This document shows positions 44,907 through 57,000 of a DNA stretch of 64,000 nucleotides, in pieces (the stretch's first letter is position 1; every line of letters starts with the position of its first letter). The notes below the pieces were generated by a model, which saw only the letters and a program-made list of their open reading frames with translations, was not told where the DNA came from and ran no database searches. The stretch is from NCBI GenBank assembly GCA_032164245.1, contig JAVMKO010000006.1, positions 103,557,310-103,621,309 of the forward strand, in the 5' to 3' direction. Position numbers and translations under genes: made by a program. This stretch comes from Sternotherus odoratus (Eukaryota > Chordata > Testudines > Kinosternidae).

Positions 44907-45695
44907 TGTGACGAAGTGGGAGTACTGTGTGTGTGCGTTCCTCAGTTTCCCCTATGCATTTCTTGAGCGTCTATGTGAAGGGAAAGGAATGTGAAGGTGA
45001 TGCAAAGCAAAGCCACTGCAGGTATTCAAAGGTGAAGCTGTAACCTGACCCCAAGTGGGGGAGGGAGGTCAGCTGAACCTGTTGGAGGGAGGTCAGGTGA
45101 TACCTGAAGCCCGGGAAAGGGACAAAGGAGCCAGGCAGGAGGGGGGAGGAGTGGTCAGTCTGGGTCTAGCTGGAAAGGGGGAGAGAAGCGATCTGGCTCT
45201 CTGGCCCAAGATGGATCCAGCTGAGGGCTCACGCTCACTCGCTGCATGGTCTGTGTTGGACCAGATGGAAGTTATTGAATAAATCTGGGGAAGAAGCAGG
45301 AGCCCAGAATCTGGGTCTCACCTCCTGGCATCCCCCAGAAAGGCCTGACTGAGGGACCCTGTTTGGACTGAGAAGCTGTGAGTTGGATGGTTCCTAACAT
45401 CTTAAATAAACCGTCTATTCTGCTGGCTGGCTGAGAGTCACGTTTGACTGTGGATTTGGGGTGCAGAACCCATGGGCTCCCCCAGGACCCCGCCCAGGTG
45501 GGCTTGCTGGGGGAAGCACATGGAGGGGCAGAAGGTGCTGAATGCTCCGAGGTCAGACCCAGGAAGGTGGAAGTGGGGACCCCTGAAGCTCCTGGCCTGG
45601 GAAACAGGCTGTGTACGGAGAAGGGGCCCTCCACCCGGAGTCCGGTCTGGCTTCCTAGGGAGCGTTCCAGTCCATCGCCCGGGCGCTCCGTGATA
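44907..45695 (+). mobile_element. Solo LTR with 5-bp duplication
   Basis: A 789-bp unit from TGTGACGAAGTGGGAG to GCTCCGTGATA, flanked by CACTC on both sides (44902-44906 and 45696-45700). Copies B and D have the uninterrupted site CTTCCACTCACCTGGGCAG. AATAAACCGTCTATTCTG lies near 45405. Same family as the LTR in 39940-42635; the last bases ATA replace ACA. Confidence 0.9.
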
Positions 45696-46722
45696 CACTC
45701 ACCTGAGCAGTCTCTGTGCCAGGGTAAGGAGCTGTCCCGGGGAAGGCAGTGCTGTCCCTGCCTCGCAGCACCTGGTCCCGTCTCCACTGGATCTCGCTCG
45801 CCCTTGGGGCTGCTCCAGGCTTTTAACCCTTAACGAATGAACCATTAACAGAGTCTGTACGTGGTCCTGAGCCGGGGGCACCTCCCTGCAGTCACAAGGC
45901 ACCATCTGGTTCCTTCCATGGGCAGCGAGGGGTGAACCAATTTCCCGGGGTTAGCGGAGTGGAATTGTGAGGAAACACGAGAACAGCCAGGAGTGGGACC
46001 TGGGCAAACCAACTCTGCTGGTGCCCCTCAATCCTGACCCCGAGCTCCTGCTGTCCCAACCCTTGGCTCCTGCATAGCAGCTCTGCTAACTCTGTCTCTG
46101 GCTTTGATAGGGGGTTCTGCTGGGATGGGAGTCTCCAGTCTGGGCCCCTCTTGTTGGCTGCTGGCCTGTGTCTCTCTGAGCCCTGTTTCCCAAGCCATGT
46201 GTGCCCTACACTCGGCACTTCTTTTGTCCGTGCAAAGGCTGGTAATTCACATGGGTCCCTATCAGCACTGGGGAGGAGTCTTGGGGTCCAGGCTGAGCAG
46301 GTTTAACCTACAATAAGATGGAAGCCCTCTGAAACGTGGCTGTACTGGTTCCTTACCCCCTCGCCCCCGGGAGCAATGCAATCAGGATCTGCAATGACTT
46401 AGTGTCATATCTATTTCTTAGCTGGAATCCAGCATCTGAGAATCCCAGCTGAAGGCAGAGGCCATGTTGGCTGCACCAACTCAGTGGAATCCATCTTCAC
46501 TCACCCTCCTTTTGTCTCTGCATCCCCGTGTGAGTTCCTGGGATGCTGAGTCTCTGGGATTCTCACAGACACAGTGGCCTCCCTCTGTGACTTGTTCCAA
46601 GCTGCAGCAGAGCTGTGTCCACATCTCCTGCTCCCTTGTGTGCCAGGTGGTCATTGTGAAGTCACTGGCAAACCATGGAATTAATGTTGCCCAGAGGCAC
46701 CACAGTGTCGAGCCAGCAAATC
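45696..46722. other. Upstream unit block M, copy C (right part)
   Basis: It continues the block after the solo LTR and matches 32600-33637 and 60297-61161. No recognised gene. Confidence 0.5.
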
Positions 46723-46788
46723 TCCCCCAGATCTGGGAGGGAAGAATATGGGGGTAACTGACACCCGCTCAGCCTCCCTCCCACCACC

Positions 46789-47082
46789 TTATTTCCACTT
46801 GGTTTTGATCCTCCAGCTCCAGTGGGAGGAAACATTTAGCACTCCAACCTTGGAGCCAAATTCAGGTCTAGTAGAAATCACTGAAGGCCATGTGGAGTTC
46901 AGCCTAGGCTGAAATTGGTCCCCGATGGTTGAACCATCAAGCTGACCCACGGGAAGAGACTGGCACCTTCCAGAATGTTCTGAATTCTCTCTCGCCCACT
47001 GGGCTTTCAGAGCAGAGTCTCTCTCCTCAAAAATTGCTTCTGACAAATATTGCCCCTCCCCCATCTCTACAGTTGAAGGCAA
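46789..47082 (-). other. 97-codon open frame kept in three units (copy C)
   Basis: Third copy of the frame at 11533-11826 and 33704-33997. It has GQLDG where the others have GELDG and WPSV for WTSV. Confidence 0.2.
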
Positions 47083-47196
47083 CTAAATCCTCCAGCCTGA
47101 CCTGTATATCACAGGCCACCAACAGCACCCAGCAGTTGCTCACTCAACCCAACAGCCGAAATGACACAAAAGTCATCAAGACCCGGAGGACACTAG

Positions 47197-48324
47197 TGTG
47201 ACGGTGCTGTTCCTGGTGGGATCCAACTGTGAGTGTCAGATCAGGACAGATTGCTTCCAGAGGGGCAACTACAGCCCAAAGCTGGGGTTTTCCACACTAA
47301 GGTAAACCAAACCAGCCAAACAGAAAAGACTTTGTTTTCACCCCACTGGCTAACCACAAGTTACACAAGCAATTCCCTTAGACACTCCAGCTTCCCAGTA
47401 TCACCACCAGCAGCCACCTGTCCTGGGGATCAATGGTTATGAAAACCAATACCCCAAATAAAGAAAACGGTTCTCCCCAATTCCAAAGAATCAGGCCCCA
47501 GACCCAGGTCAATATACAAATCAGATCTTACCACAAATCACGTTGTTGCCAATCCTTTAGAACCTAAAATCTAAAGGTTTATTGTACAAGGAAAAAGGTA
47601 TAGGTGAGGATTAGAAAAGGTTAAAAGAAATCAATTACATGCAGTAATGGCACATCTCTTGGTTCAGGCTTGCAGCAAAGGTAGAATAAACTGCAGGTTC
47701 AAATCAAAGTCTTAGAATGCATCCCATTTAGGGGTGGGTCAGCACCTTAGTTCAGAGTTCACCTGTGTAGCAAAGTCCATTCAGAGCTGGAAGCAAGACA
47801 GGCTGCATGCTGAAGGTAAAGACAAAAGATGGGGGGCTGTAGCAGCTTCCTTTATAGTTTTTTCTCTCCCTCTGTGAAAAGTTCAGCCCCATGGAGTCCT
47901 GGAACCACATGGGCAGATCACATGACCACGCATGACTCATATTTGCAGGCAGCAGCCATTATGCCCAGGCTTTCTCTGGTAGACTTTGTGTCTGGATTGG
48001 AGCATTTCAAGCTCCCAGAGTCCATTGTGTTGCTGATAGTCCCTTAATGGGCCATTAGGCAGCCCAAGCCAAGCTGACGCCCAGTATCCAGGAATCTTCT
48101 TCCCCAGCAGAACACAATATTTGGAAAGACAGACAGTCCAGAGCCAATATTATAGCTCTAACTACAAAATTGATACACACATATCACTGGCATATTCATA
48201 ATCAGCCATTTATAACCTGGTTGTAGGCACCCATTATGACCCCCTGTACATAAGATTTGGTGCCACTAGGACCCTGATTGCAGCAATGATTTATAGGGTC
48301 CCAAATTATTTCAGTAACATGACA
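47197..48324 (-). mobile_element. Solo LTR (family Y), 1.1 kb
   Basis: From TGTGACGGTGCTGTTCC to CAGTAACATGACA, flanked by a perfect ACTAG duplication (47192-47196 and 48325-48329). The sister at 57121 has TATA and AATAAA signals in the opposite sense, so this one is read as minus. Block U is continuous here in A and B. Confidence 0.85.
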
Positions 48325-48348
48325 ACTAGACTGTGATGTGTCAGAGGC

Positions 48349-49047
48349 CATGGTTAGACTGGCACTTTGCACCGCCAAAACCCTCCTTTAGCGCTATAAT
48401 TTTCCTACCGAACACACTTCAAAGGGAGATTTAGCGCAATGACTCCCCTTTTACAGCGCAAGTGTTAAACCTCCTTTTCGAGAGGGATAAGCCTTTTTGC
48501 GCTAACGTTGTAGCGCAAGGATGGGAATGTGGACACCCATCGGATCTCTTGCATGCCTTCAAGCCATGGAAAGCTATCAGCAACCCATTGAGGGCCATCA
48601 GCAAGCCATTAAAGACAATGAACTTGCCATGTAAGGCAAATGACGTGAGGTTTTGTTTTTATAAAGGCGGAAGTAGCTTTGCAGTTTCTCTAACAACTAA
48701 CACAGCAAATAACCAGTGAAAATGCTTGCAGAGGGAGCTGTGTGTCTGAAATAGACAGCCTGTCAGTTTTCGCTAAGGAAAAGTAACTGACAGCCAGATC
48801 TCATCTCCCTGTGAACAACTTCCCAGTTCCCCCTTGCCCCCCTCCTTTGCAAAACACGTTGCACCCAGCTGAATGCTGGGATACCTGCCCTATCCCGCAA
48901 CTGCTACTGCCGGCAGAAGCACCACAAATGTAGCCATTATTTTGCGCTACAAAGTTTTAATTTGTACAGTCTCTAGCGGGATACCAATTGCGCTACATTG
49001 GGAAGCGCTACAAATAAACACGCTACAATCTTCAGTCTAGCCATACC
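48349..49047. mobile_element. hAT-type miniature element, 0.7 kb
   Basis: From CATGGTTAGACTGG to CAGTCTAGCCATACC (imperfect inverted ends), flanked by CAGAGGC on both sides (48342-48348 and 49048-49054; an eighth base differs). The sequence is rich in GCGCTA/TAGCGC words. No coding frame of note. Confidence 0.8.
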
Positions 49048-51230
49048 CAGAGGCAGAGAACAGCCAGGACTGAGCTGCATCCCAGTGGCTGAGTAGGAAT
49101 GGCAGGGGAATGGGTGAGTGAGATACACCCAGCTAATTCTGGTGAGTGACTCACACTAGGACTCTGAGGAGGAACCTGAACCCCGCCCCTGAGGTCACTG
49201 CCAACCGAATCTGGTGGAAAATTCCTTCCCAACCCCGCATGTGGCGCTCAATTGTACCCTGAGCTTGTGAACCAGAACGAATCAGTCAGCCGAGCATGTG
49301 AGAGGGAACGTTCGGTGCCACCTCAGATCACCAGCCCCCTCCGCTCAGGACACCAGCTCCAACCTTGGCAACCCAGATGCTTCAGAGAAAGGAGGTTAAA
49401 AAATTATCCCTCAAATATATTGGTGGGAAAATATCCCTCCGTAATCTCTGCTAGTGACCAGCTGAAAGCCTGAACCTGAGGAGAAGGGATGTGAAAATCA
49501 AGCATAACATCCTTCAGAGTAACTAACGGGGAAGGGGTGTAGGGAAAAGGGGTCTCGGCTGGGGTGGAATCAAGTATTCGATGCCAGCAGCATCCCCAAA
49601 AACAGGGTAAAGGCTCTTCCAGGTCACAGATGTGATGGGTGTTTATCAAAAACACACATTATGCATTGCCTGATATCAATTCACTAAATATCAGATCCTC
49701 TGTAGACTGGCATTGTATGGATCTGCCCTACTTTTATTGTAAATAAATAAATAATATTTAATGTAACCCCCACCTACCCCAGTGCTCAGCCCCCTCATGG
49801 TGAACTGGATGGCAGACCCGTACCCAATACTCCTGACCCCTATTGGGTGGAATCTGTGTTATGTACAGACGTTAGATAAAAGCCTAAACTACACTTTCAG
49901 AAGGTTGCAACATAACCCTTTTATTTCTTTATACCCATTCAGGATCTGGCTCCGTAACTTTACCGTTAAAGAGATTTCAGGCAGGAGCCGGAGTAGAGAG
50001 ATGTTTGGGTGGGTCTGGCTGTATTTTGCTTGGGCTGAGTTTCCAGTGCCCTGGTCGTGTCATTTAGTGACGGATGTTGTTTCTACTCATCAGTTAAAGG
50101 CAGGTAAAGCTGTCAGACACCTCTTGGGATATTGGACTCTGCTTTCAATTTCCTGACTTTGGTGCATTCAAAATCTTATATTTAAGACTTCAATAAAAGA
50201 GGTAGTAGTGGTTTGTCCCATTTGTGTTCATACACATTTATAATTCTTTGTGAACTTCACTCATCCATTTGCCTTGAAGGTGTCCTCTTTTAGGGCGTGT
50301 AGAGGTTTGAACACATGGCACGTTACGGTTCCTTACTTCTCACTCTGTTACCTGTTAATATCAGATTTCATCATCTTCCCAAACAGCCTGACCCAAAGTG
50401 AACTGAAATAAATGGAAAAACTTCCCTTGGCATCAAGCTGTTTTGGATCAGAGCCTCCTACAGTGAGTGGGATCACTACATTCCTAGGAAATCGATGAAA
50501 ACTGCCCTCCTCCTGCAAAAACAGCCCCATCTCTATTTCATTGAACTGTTCCAGGGAACTGTCAGCATTTTTGCAAACAAAATAAAATAAAAATAATAAT
50601 AAATACAAATATTTTTATATGGGAATCTTAGCAATGTGAGGTGGAAGGGACCTCATGTAGTCAAGTCAGGCTTCCTGTGCTGGAGCAAGGCCAAGTAACA
50701 GCAAGAAAATATCCCGATGGGTGCTAGTCCGACCTGTTTTGAAACATCTCCAACACTGGGGACTCCACATGTTGAACTGTCCAGCTTCAGTTCCTCATGC
50801 TCCCGTTCTCCTCTATAGGCCAGTCTTGCTGTTCAACTACATCTCCCAGTTGCTCCATTTCAAAACCAAAATACTTCAGATTTCAGCCAAAATATACCAG
50901 CGCCAAAATATTTTGGATTTGAGGTTTTGTTTCTGAAAGCTCAAAAATTTCCAAGGAGGTAGTTGTAAATTTTGCCCAGGTCTACATAAAAAGCTGCTAT
51001 TAACAATGAGGGTAATTAACCCTTGAAATGATTAACCAAGGGTCATGGTGGATACTAAGTTCATGAACAATTTTTCATTCAAGATTGGCTGATTTTTTTC
51101 AAAGATATGCTCTAGTTTACAATGAAAAATATTGGAAAAAGATAATGTCCTGTTATATAAGCAATTAGACTAGATCGGGTTTTTTTAATTTGTTTCTGCA
51201 AACACCTTAGGACCACAGACTGTATCTAAG

Positions 51231-51511
51231 TCCTGGTCTACACTACGTGTTAAAGTCAAATTTATCCATGTTAAATTGATCTTTCCAGTTTGACCGCTCC
51301 GGACAGCGCTCTGAACGCGGATGCGCTGGGCAGTTAGACAGGAAGAGCCTCGGGAACTTTTCAATCTCACTTCCTCTTTGGCCAGCGTGGCGAGATCTCC
51401 TGCACAGCTCACCATGCAGAGCCCACCAGCAGAGGAGCCCAGGCAGTCCCCGAATTGGAAAAGGGACCCCACTGGGAGAGGTTTGCTGCTGGTCACTAGC
51501 AAGACATTATG
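51231..51511 (+). mobile_element. DNA transposon remnant with SANT-like ORF start (second copy)
   Basis: Shorter relative of 36615-37076, starting TCCTGGTCTACACTAC. It is missing about 180 internal bases. ATG at 51414 gives MQSPPAEEPRQSPNWKRD, ending at 51512. Confidence 0.5.
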
Positions 51512-54005
51512 AGAGAAGCCCAGTCTTGAGTTACTGAGACAGACTGGCCCTGGAGGGAGTCCTTGGCAAGGGACACTCCTGGGCTGGTTAATATCAATGT
51601 GGAACAGCCAGATGCATCATGGGTTACAGCACCCTGAGCTCAAGGGGATGTTGCCTAATGGAGACTGATCACCCAGCCCCTTCCCTGCCCCATTTAAAGC
51701 TCCTGGGGCTTGTATTGTCCAGTGGGGGGAAGAGCAGATGAGAGCAGGCAGCAGTGGGAAGAGATGTGATGAGCCCCAGGGAAGCGCTGGAGAGAGAGAT
51801 CTGGGGGAGATGTCTCTGGCAGGGTGGGGGGAGGGTGACACACTAACTGTGTGATGGGATGCTAGGTGAATGGGGTTGGGAAACTGGGGTCCACACAGGA
51901 TGGCAGCTAATCTTGCCTAGGTCCATATCAGAATTGGGGAGCAGCCAAGAGGTCCAGGATGGGCAGATTTCTACCTAGGACCAGATGAAATGACCTTGGC
52001 AAGGGGCTGTCACGATTCGTTACCTGCCGGGCTCAATGAAATCCGTATCTGCAGTGACTCGGTGTCACATTTATTACTCAGCTGGAATCTAGTATCAGAG
52101 AATCCCCAGGTTGGCTTGGCAAAGCCGAGCTGAAGGCAAAAGTTGTGTTGGCAGCAACAAGTGCCTCAATTTCCCCAGCTCTCAGGGGTCCCTCTGGGCT
52201 CTCCCTCCTTTTGTACCTGCGTTTCCGTGGGATGCTGTCTCTGGGGTTCTCATAAACACAGTCCCTCCCTTGCTTCTCCCCATTCCCAGAGTGCTCTGTG
52301 GGAGCCAGACCCTTTCCTGGGGGTCTGAGGGAGCAACGAATGACTGAACGGGCTTTGAGGAGGGAGGAAACCCCTGCCCCAGGGGACCCTGGTGGCTGGC
52401 AGAGCCGTGGCATAGAGCAGGTGGGTAGTGGAGGAAGCGAGGTCAGTGGCTGTTGTGCTTTGTGTGGGCTGCTTGCCAGGCTGCAGATCTTCAGAGGTGC
52501 GAGTCGGGCCTCATTTGCTATGGAGTAAGGGGGCATTTTTCTCCCTGGCGCTTGGTACCTCCCTAACTTTCCATAGGTCCATCCGCTCCACTTTTTACCT
52601 CTCCTTGCAATGCAGGAGATTATCACTTGTAATGTTCAACGCCCCCACTCCCTGAGTTTTTCTGAAATAACAACTCTGGTGTTGGGGTCCCTATGTGGGG
52701 GAGGAAACAGGGAGTCCCCAGTGTGCAACCTGGACTATGGGACTGCTGAGTCCTCCCAACCCACCAGTGTGGGCTGTCCCTCACTCTGTGACGTTCATGT
52801 TAAGCTACAAACCTCTGACACATACTGCAGTCACATAGCCATCCACAATGAGGGACACAACTAGCCGAGTGACATGAATGATCTCCCAGCCACTCATGAA
52901 CCATCAATGGCTCCAGCCATTTCCCCCCAGCTCCCCAGCCTTGCACCCCAGAACCGCCCTGTATTACACAGCTCAGGGCTCCCTGGGGGCAGTGCAAGTT
53001 CATTACGTTGGACACTCTTCATAGGAAAGTGGACATGCACCAGCCCTTGTAATCTGAGCTGAGAATCCCCCAGCACTTCAACCAAAACCATACTGCTTTA
53101 GGGGAAATAAAAAAGAGATTTATTAACTAGAGAAAGGTAGATTGTAAGTGATTGGAAGTAGCAGGCATAGTGATCACAACTGAAAGAAAATGAAGAAACA
53201 AAATAAATTTGCAGTCTAAATTCTAACAGTGACAGGTTGGGATCAGAGGAAACCCCCTTGGGAGCTGCCAACTGATGTGCCAAGACTACTTCTGCCCCTT
53301 CTTTCCTGCCCAAATTGCTTAGGACTTCAGTACCCTGCCTGGTTTGAGCGAGACGCACTAGCCTACTCCAAAATCAGAAACCCAAATCTGACACATCCCC
53401 ATCAGCTGTAGGCTTGCCTGGAAATAGTTTAAGAAGTGTTCCTGCCTCTAGCACTCCGATGTTCAACTCCCAATGGGTCCAAACCATGAATAAGCCCCAA
53501 CCCCTCTGTTCCAATTACCGGTAAAGTTGTTTTGGCTTGTATTGTCCAGTGGGAGGGCGGGGGGAAGAGCTGATGAGAGCAGTCAGCAGTGGGGAGAGAT
53601 GTGACCAGCCCCAGGGAAGCGTTGGAGAGAGAGATCCAGGGGAGGAGTCTCTGGTGGGGTGGAGGAGGGTGACACACTGACTGTGGGGGAGTTAGAGATG
53701 GGATAAGCTGAGCCGGCTGTCCCAGGGAAAGTGGGGAGGGTATCAGAGCAGAAGCAGGAGACAGGTGAGCATGTGATGTGATTGGATGGAAGCTCGTTGA
53801 GCTGCTGCTGGGGTGTCTGAAAGTGGAACTGGGATGGGGGTGATACGTGTATGGGGTTGGGGGAGTGGGGTCCACCCAGGAGGGCAGGTAATGGGGCCTG
53901 GGAGACTAGGACAGAACCTGGAAAGCTGTGAATGGTGCTGTGAGGCTGTGGGTAGAAGATCCCAGGTGAGGCTGGAGCTGGGAGATGATACTGGTTCCAC
54001 TGGGT
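51512..54005. other. Intergenic blocks G, K and H left of copy D
   Basis: 51512-51850 and 53535-54005 are parts of 3' flank block G, separated by blocks K (51890-52524) and H (52525-53227). The same blocks occur between A and B in another arrangement, so block order has been reshuffled. 53228-53534 appears unique. No gene recognised. Confidence 0.45.
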
Positions 54006-57000
54006 CTAACACTGATCCCCAGACTCCCCCAGCCCCCTCCCTTGGCTTCCCTTAGCCCCAGTCTGGCAGGGGTCCTGGGTGGCTGTGCTGGGGACTCCAG
54101 TGGGGTCTGTGCCCGGTGCTGGGCTGGGGGTTAAGGTCAGGGTTCTATGCACTGTTGCGTTGTGGAGGATGTAGTGCCACGGACAGGACTGGCGCTGGAA
54201 GCCGAACCTCTCCATCATTCTCTGCATAGGGTAGATGTCCGAGGCCACATGACCATAGCTGGGATAGCCTAGTGCGTGCATCCGCTTGGCCATGACATTC
54301 ATCATCACCTGCGCGTAGCCGCGCCCCCGGTGCTGGGGCAGGGTGTAGCCATGTCTCATCGCACTAAAATGGTCTGAAAGGCTCCAGCTGACAGGGCGGT
54401 TGGTGGCATCCAGGAGGCAGACGCTGGGGAAGTAGCGGATCAGGCTGTTCAGGTACCTCCTGCTCCTCTCATTGCCCCCATAGGGCCACGTCCCATTCAG
54501 GAGGTCGGTGTGGGAGACGTCCAGGGACGAGAGCCTTATAGCCGGGTCCAGCCTGGGGGGTGGGAGGAGAGAGAGCAGCAGGATCAACCCCCAAATGTCA
54601 GCGATGAGGAGTGACACCTCAGAATCATGAGATTGGCCCTAAAATAGGGTGACCAGATTCCTGATTTTATAGGGACAGTCCTGATTTTTGGGTCTTTTTC
54701 TTACATACGCTCCCCCACCCTCTGTCCTGATTTTTCACATTCACTGTCTCATCACCCAACCCTAAAATCATGCAGCTTTTACAAAAGATCACGCTGTGAT
54801 TACTGGCCTCCATCGACAGCTGAATTCCCCCAGCCCCGACCCCTCCAGGTTACAATTACTGCTGCCAGCAGTCCCAGATTCATTATGGTGAGATGGGCCT
54901 CCCTGGAGAAGCTCCTACTCCAGCATCTCTCCATCCCCCTCACAGCAATTCATTCTGCCCCAGCAGTTCTGCCCCAGTACAGGGAACCATCAACTCTCTT
55001 CACAGGCCCTGTAACCTCCCCACTGTACCTCCTGATGTTCCTCCACCCCTCCCAGCCCTGTGGGGGCTGCAGCAGGCTCCCCTCTGCCCTTCCCAGGCTG
55101 GTTGTCCCTGGGGTGGGGGAGCCCAAGAACCATCCTGTCCCATTGCTCCCAGGAAAGGAGGGGGAAGGGAAGCGATGTCACCTGAGATGCTGAGCAATTC
55201 CTGCTGCCTCTTTCCCCCTTCTCTCCCCACCCATAAAAAGGGGGGGGTCACATTACTGTGGGGAGGGGCAGAGCCGGGGAACTCTTACTGCAGCAGCTCT
55301 GAGGGGCAGCCAATCAGAATAACCCCCTCCCCCGCCCAAGCCAGAGCAGGATTCCCATGAAACTCATTGTGAGACTCAGCCAAACTCCTGGGATTCAAGA
55401 AAAGGGGAGGCCAGAGCCAAGTGGAGTGGACAGCTGGCTGGTTCAGGTGGTGGTGGGCAGGTAGCCTACAGAGTGGGCAGCTCTACCTATTGTCCCCTCT
55501 CATTAGAACAGTGTCTCATTCCACTTGCTGACAGAGACTCCCACATCCCCAAAATGCCCCTGGGGTACCTTTCCCACCCTGGGTCCTAGTGAGGAGCTGA
55601 GGTCTGAACAGACTGTGGGCAGGGAAGTTCCTCTCTAGCCTGGGCCAGGAGAAATGTGGGGCAGGGACGGGGGAGCACGGCTGCTCGGTGCCCAAGCCCT
55701 GCCAGGGCTGATGTCTGATTGCAGGAGTGCCCGGTCCTGAGGGTGGGACCCAACTGGTCTCACAGGAGCCCTTTGCATCGGGGTTTCCTTGCAGAGGCTG
55801 GGGTCCTGTGCAGGATCTGAAGAGGGATCTCGCTCCCCATGGCTGAACCCACCCCATGGCTACGCTCCCCAGGCCCTGCAGCTTCCCTGAGTGAGGTTGA
55901 GTTCAGTACCAATCCCACTAGGATTCTGCTGGAGACCACAAGACCCCAGTGCCCCAGGCCCTGCATGGGGAATAGCCAGCCAGACCTTGGGCATCTCAGT
56001 GCCACGCTGGCCAGGGGCCCTGTTGTGTGGGCAGACACTGACCGGATTTCAGGCATGGAGCTGGGATCCGGGTGGAGGTAAGTGAAGCAGTGTATCACTT
56101 CCAGCTGGATCCCTTTAGCCTCGGAGATGTCCCTGGAGGTTTTGTAGACCCCATCCTGGAGCCCTGCAGGAGAAGCGACGAGCTGTGAGCGGTGGGGATG
56201 GGGACTGAAGGGTGGTGAGCAAAGCCCCCATATGTGTGGGGAGCCCAACCTGGCAAGGAGGCAGGCAGGGCAGGAGTCTGAGCTTCCAAACCTACCGGCC
56301 CCAGCCCTCAGGGAAGAGGATGTGCTCTGCTGAGCCAACTCCAGCCCAGCCCTGGCAAGGAGCAACCCCATATATTCCTGCCCCCCATAGAGCTGACAGC
56401 CTGGGGGGACTTGAGGGTTTTGGGGCTGGCTCTGTAGGGTGGGATCCTGGGGTTTGGCCCAGACAGAACATGTATGTTCAGTGGCCGTGATGCTCTCCCC
56501 AGTGCTGTGGGGCCCATGTTACCGTGGATCCAGAAGGCCTGGCTCCAGTTGATGGCGCTGCCCAGCAGGTCCTGGTAGGCGCCCAGGTCCCGGTAGTACA
56601 CCGCGTACGTGTTGGTGTAGAAATCAGAGTCGTCTGTTACCATCTGCCAGGGGAGACGTGGAAAAGAGTGGGGAACTCCCTTCGGAATGACTGATCTGCC
56701 CCCATGAACCAGCTTGGCACTGTCTTAGCTCCCCCCCCCCCGAAGAGGAAAGGCCTCAAATCCCAGTCCCCCACTCTGAGCCAGGCTGGCTCCTGCCTCA
56801 GTCCCCTAGAGGAGAAAGGCTCCAAGTCCTACTCCCCACCCCCAATCCCTTTCCACCCCCAGGAGAAGCGCGGTGGCTGAGGGGCAGCACCTCTCTGCAT
56901 CGCCGGATGAGAACGGCTTTGAACTTGGGCCATGAATCCACCAGCACCTCGTACAGACCCGGGTTCCCACGGTTTATGATCATCACAGCACCGAGGACCT

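Larger units (their letters stand above)
46723..51230. repeat. Upstream unit block U and following block, copy C, with insertions
   Basis: Unit pieces at 46723-47196, 48325-48348 and 49048-50600 match block U. 50600-51230 matches 35981-36614. Two elements interrupt it (47197-48324 and 48349-49047). No host gene recognised. Confidence 0.65.

Noticed and set aside
44907..45695. First considered a nonautonomous DNA transposon because of TGTGACG...CGTGATA ends.
   Set aside because: TG...CA-type ends, a 5-bp duplication, AATAAA and the matching full LTR next to a primer site identify it as a solo LTR.
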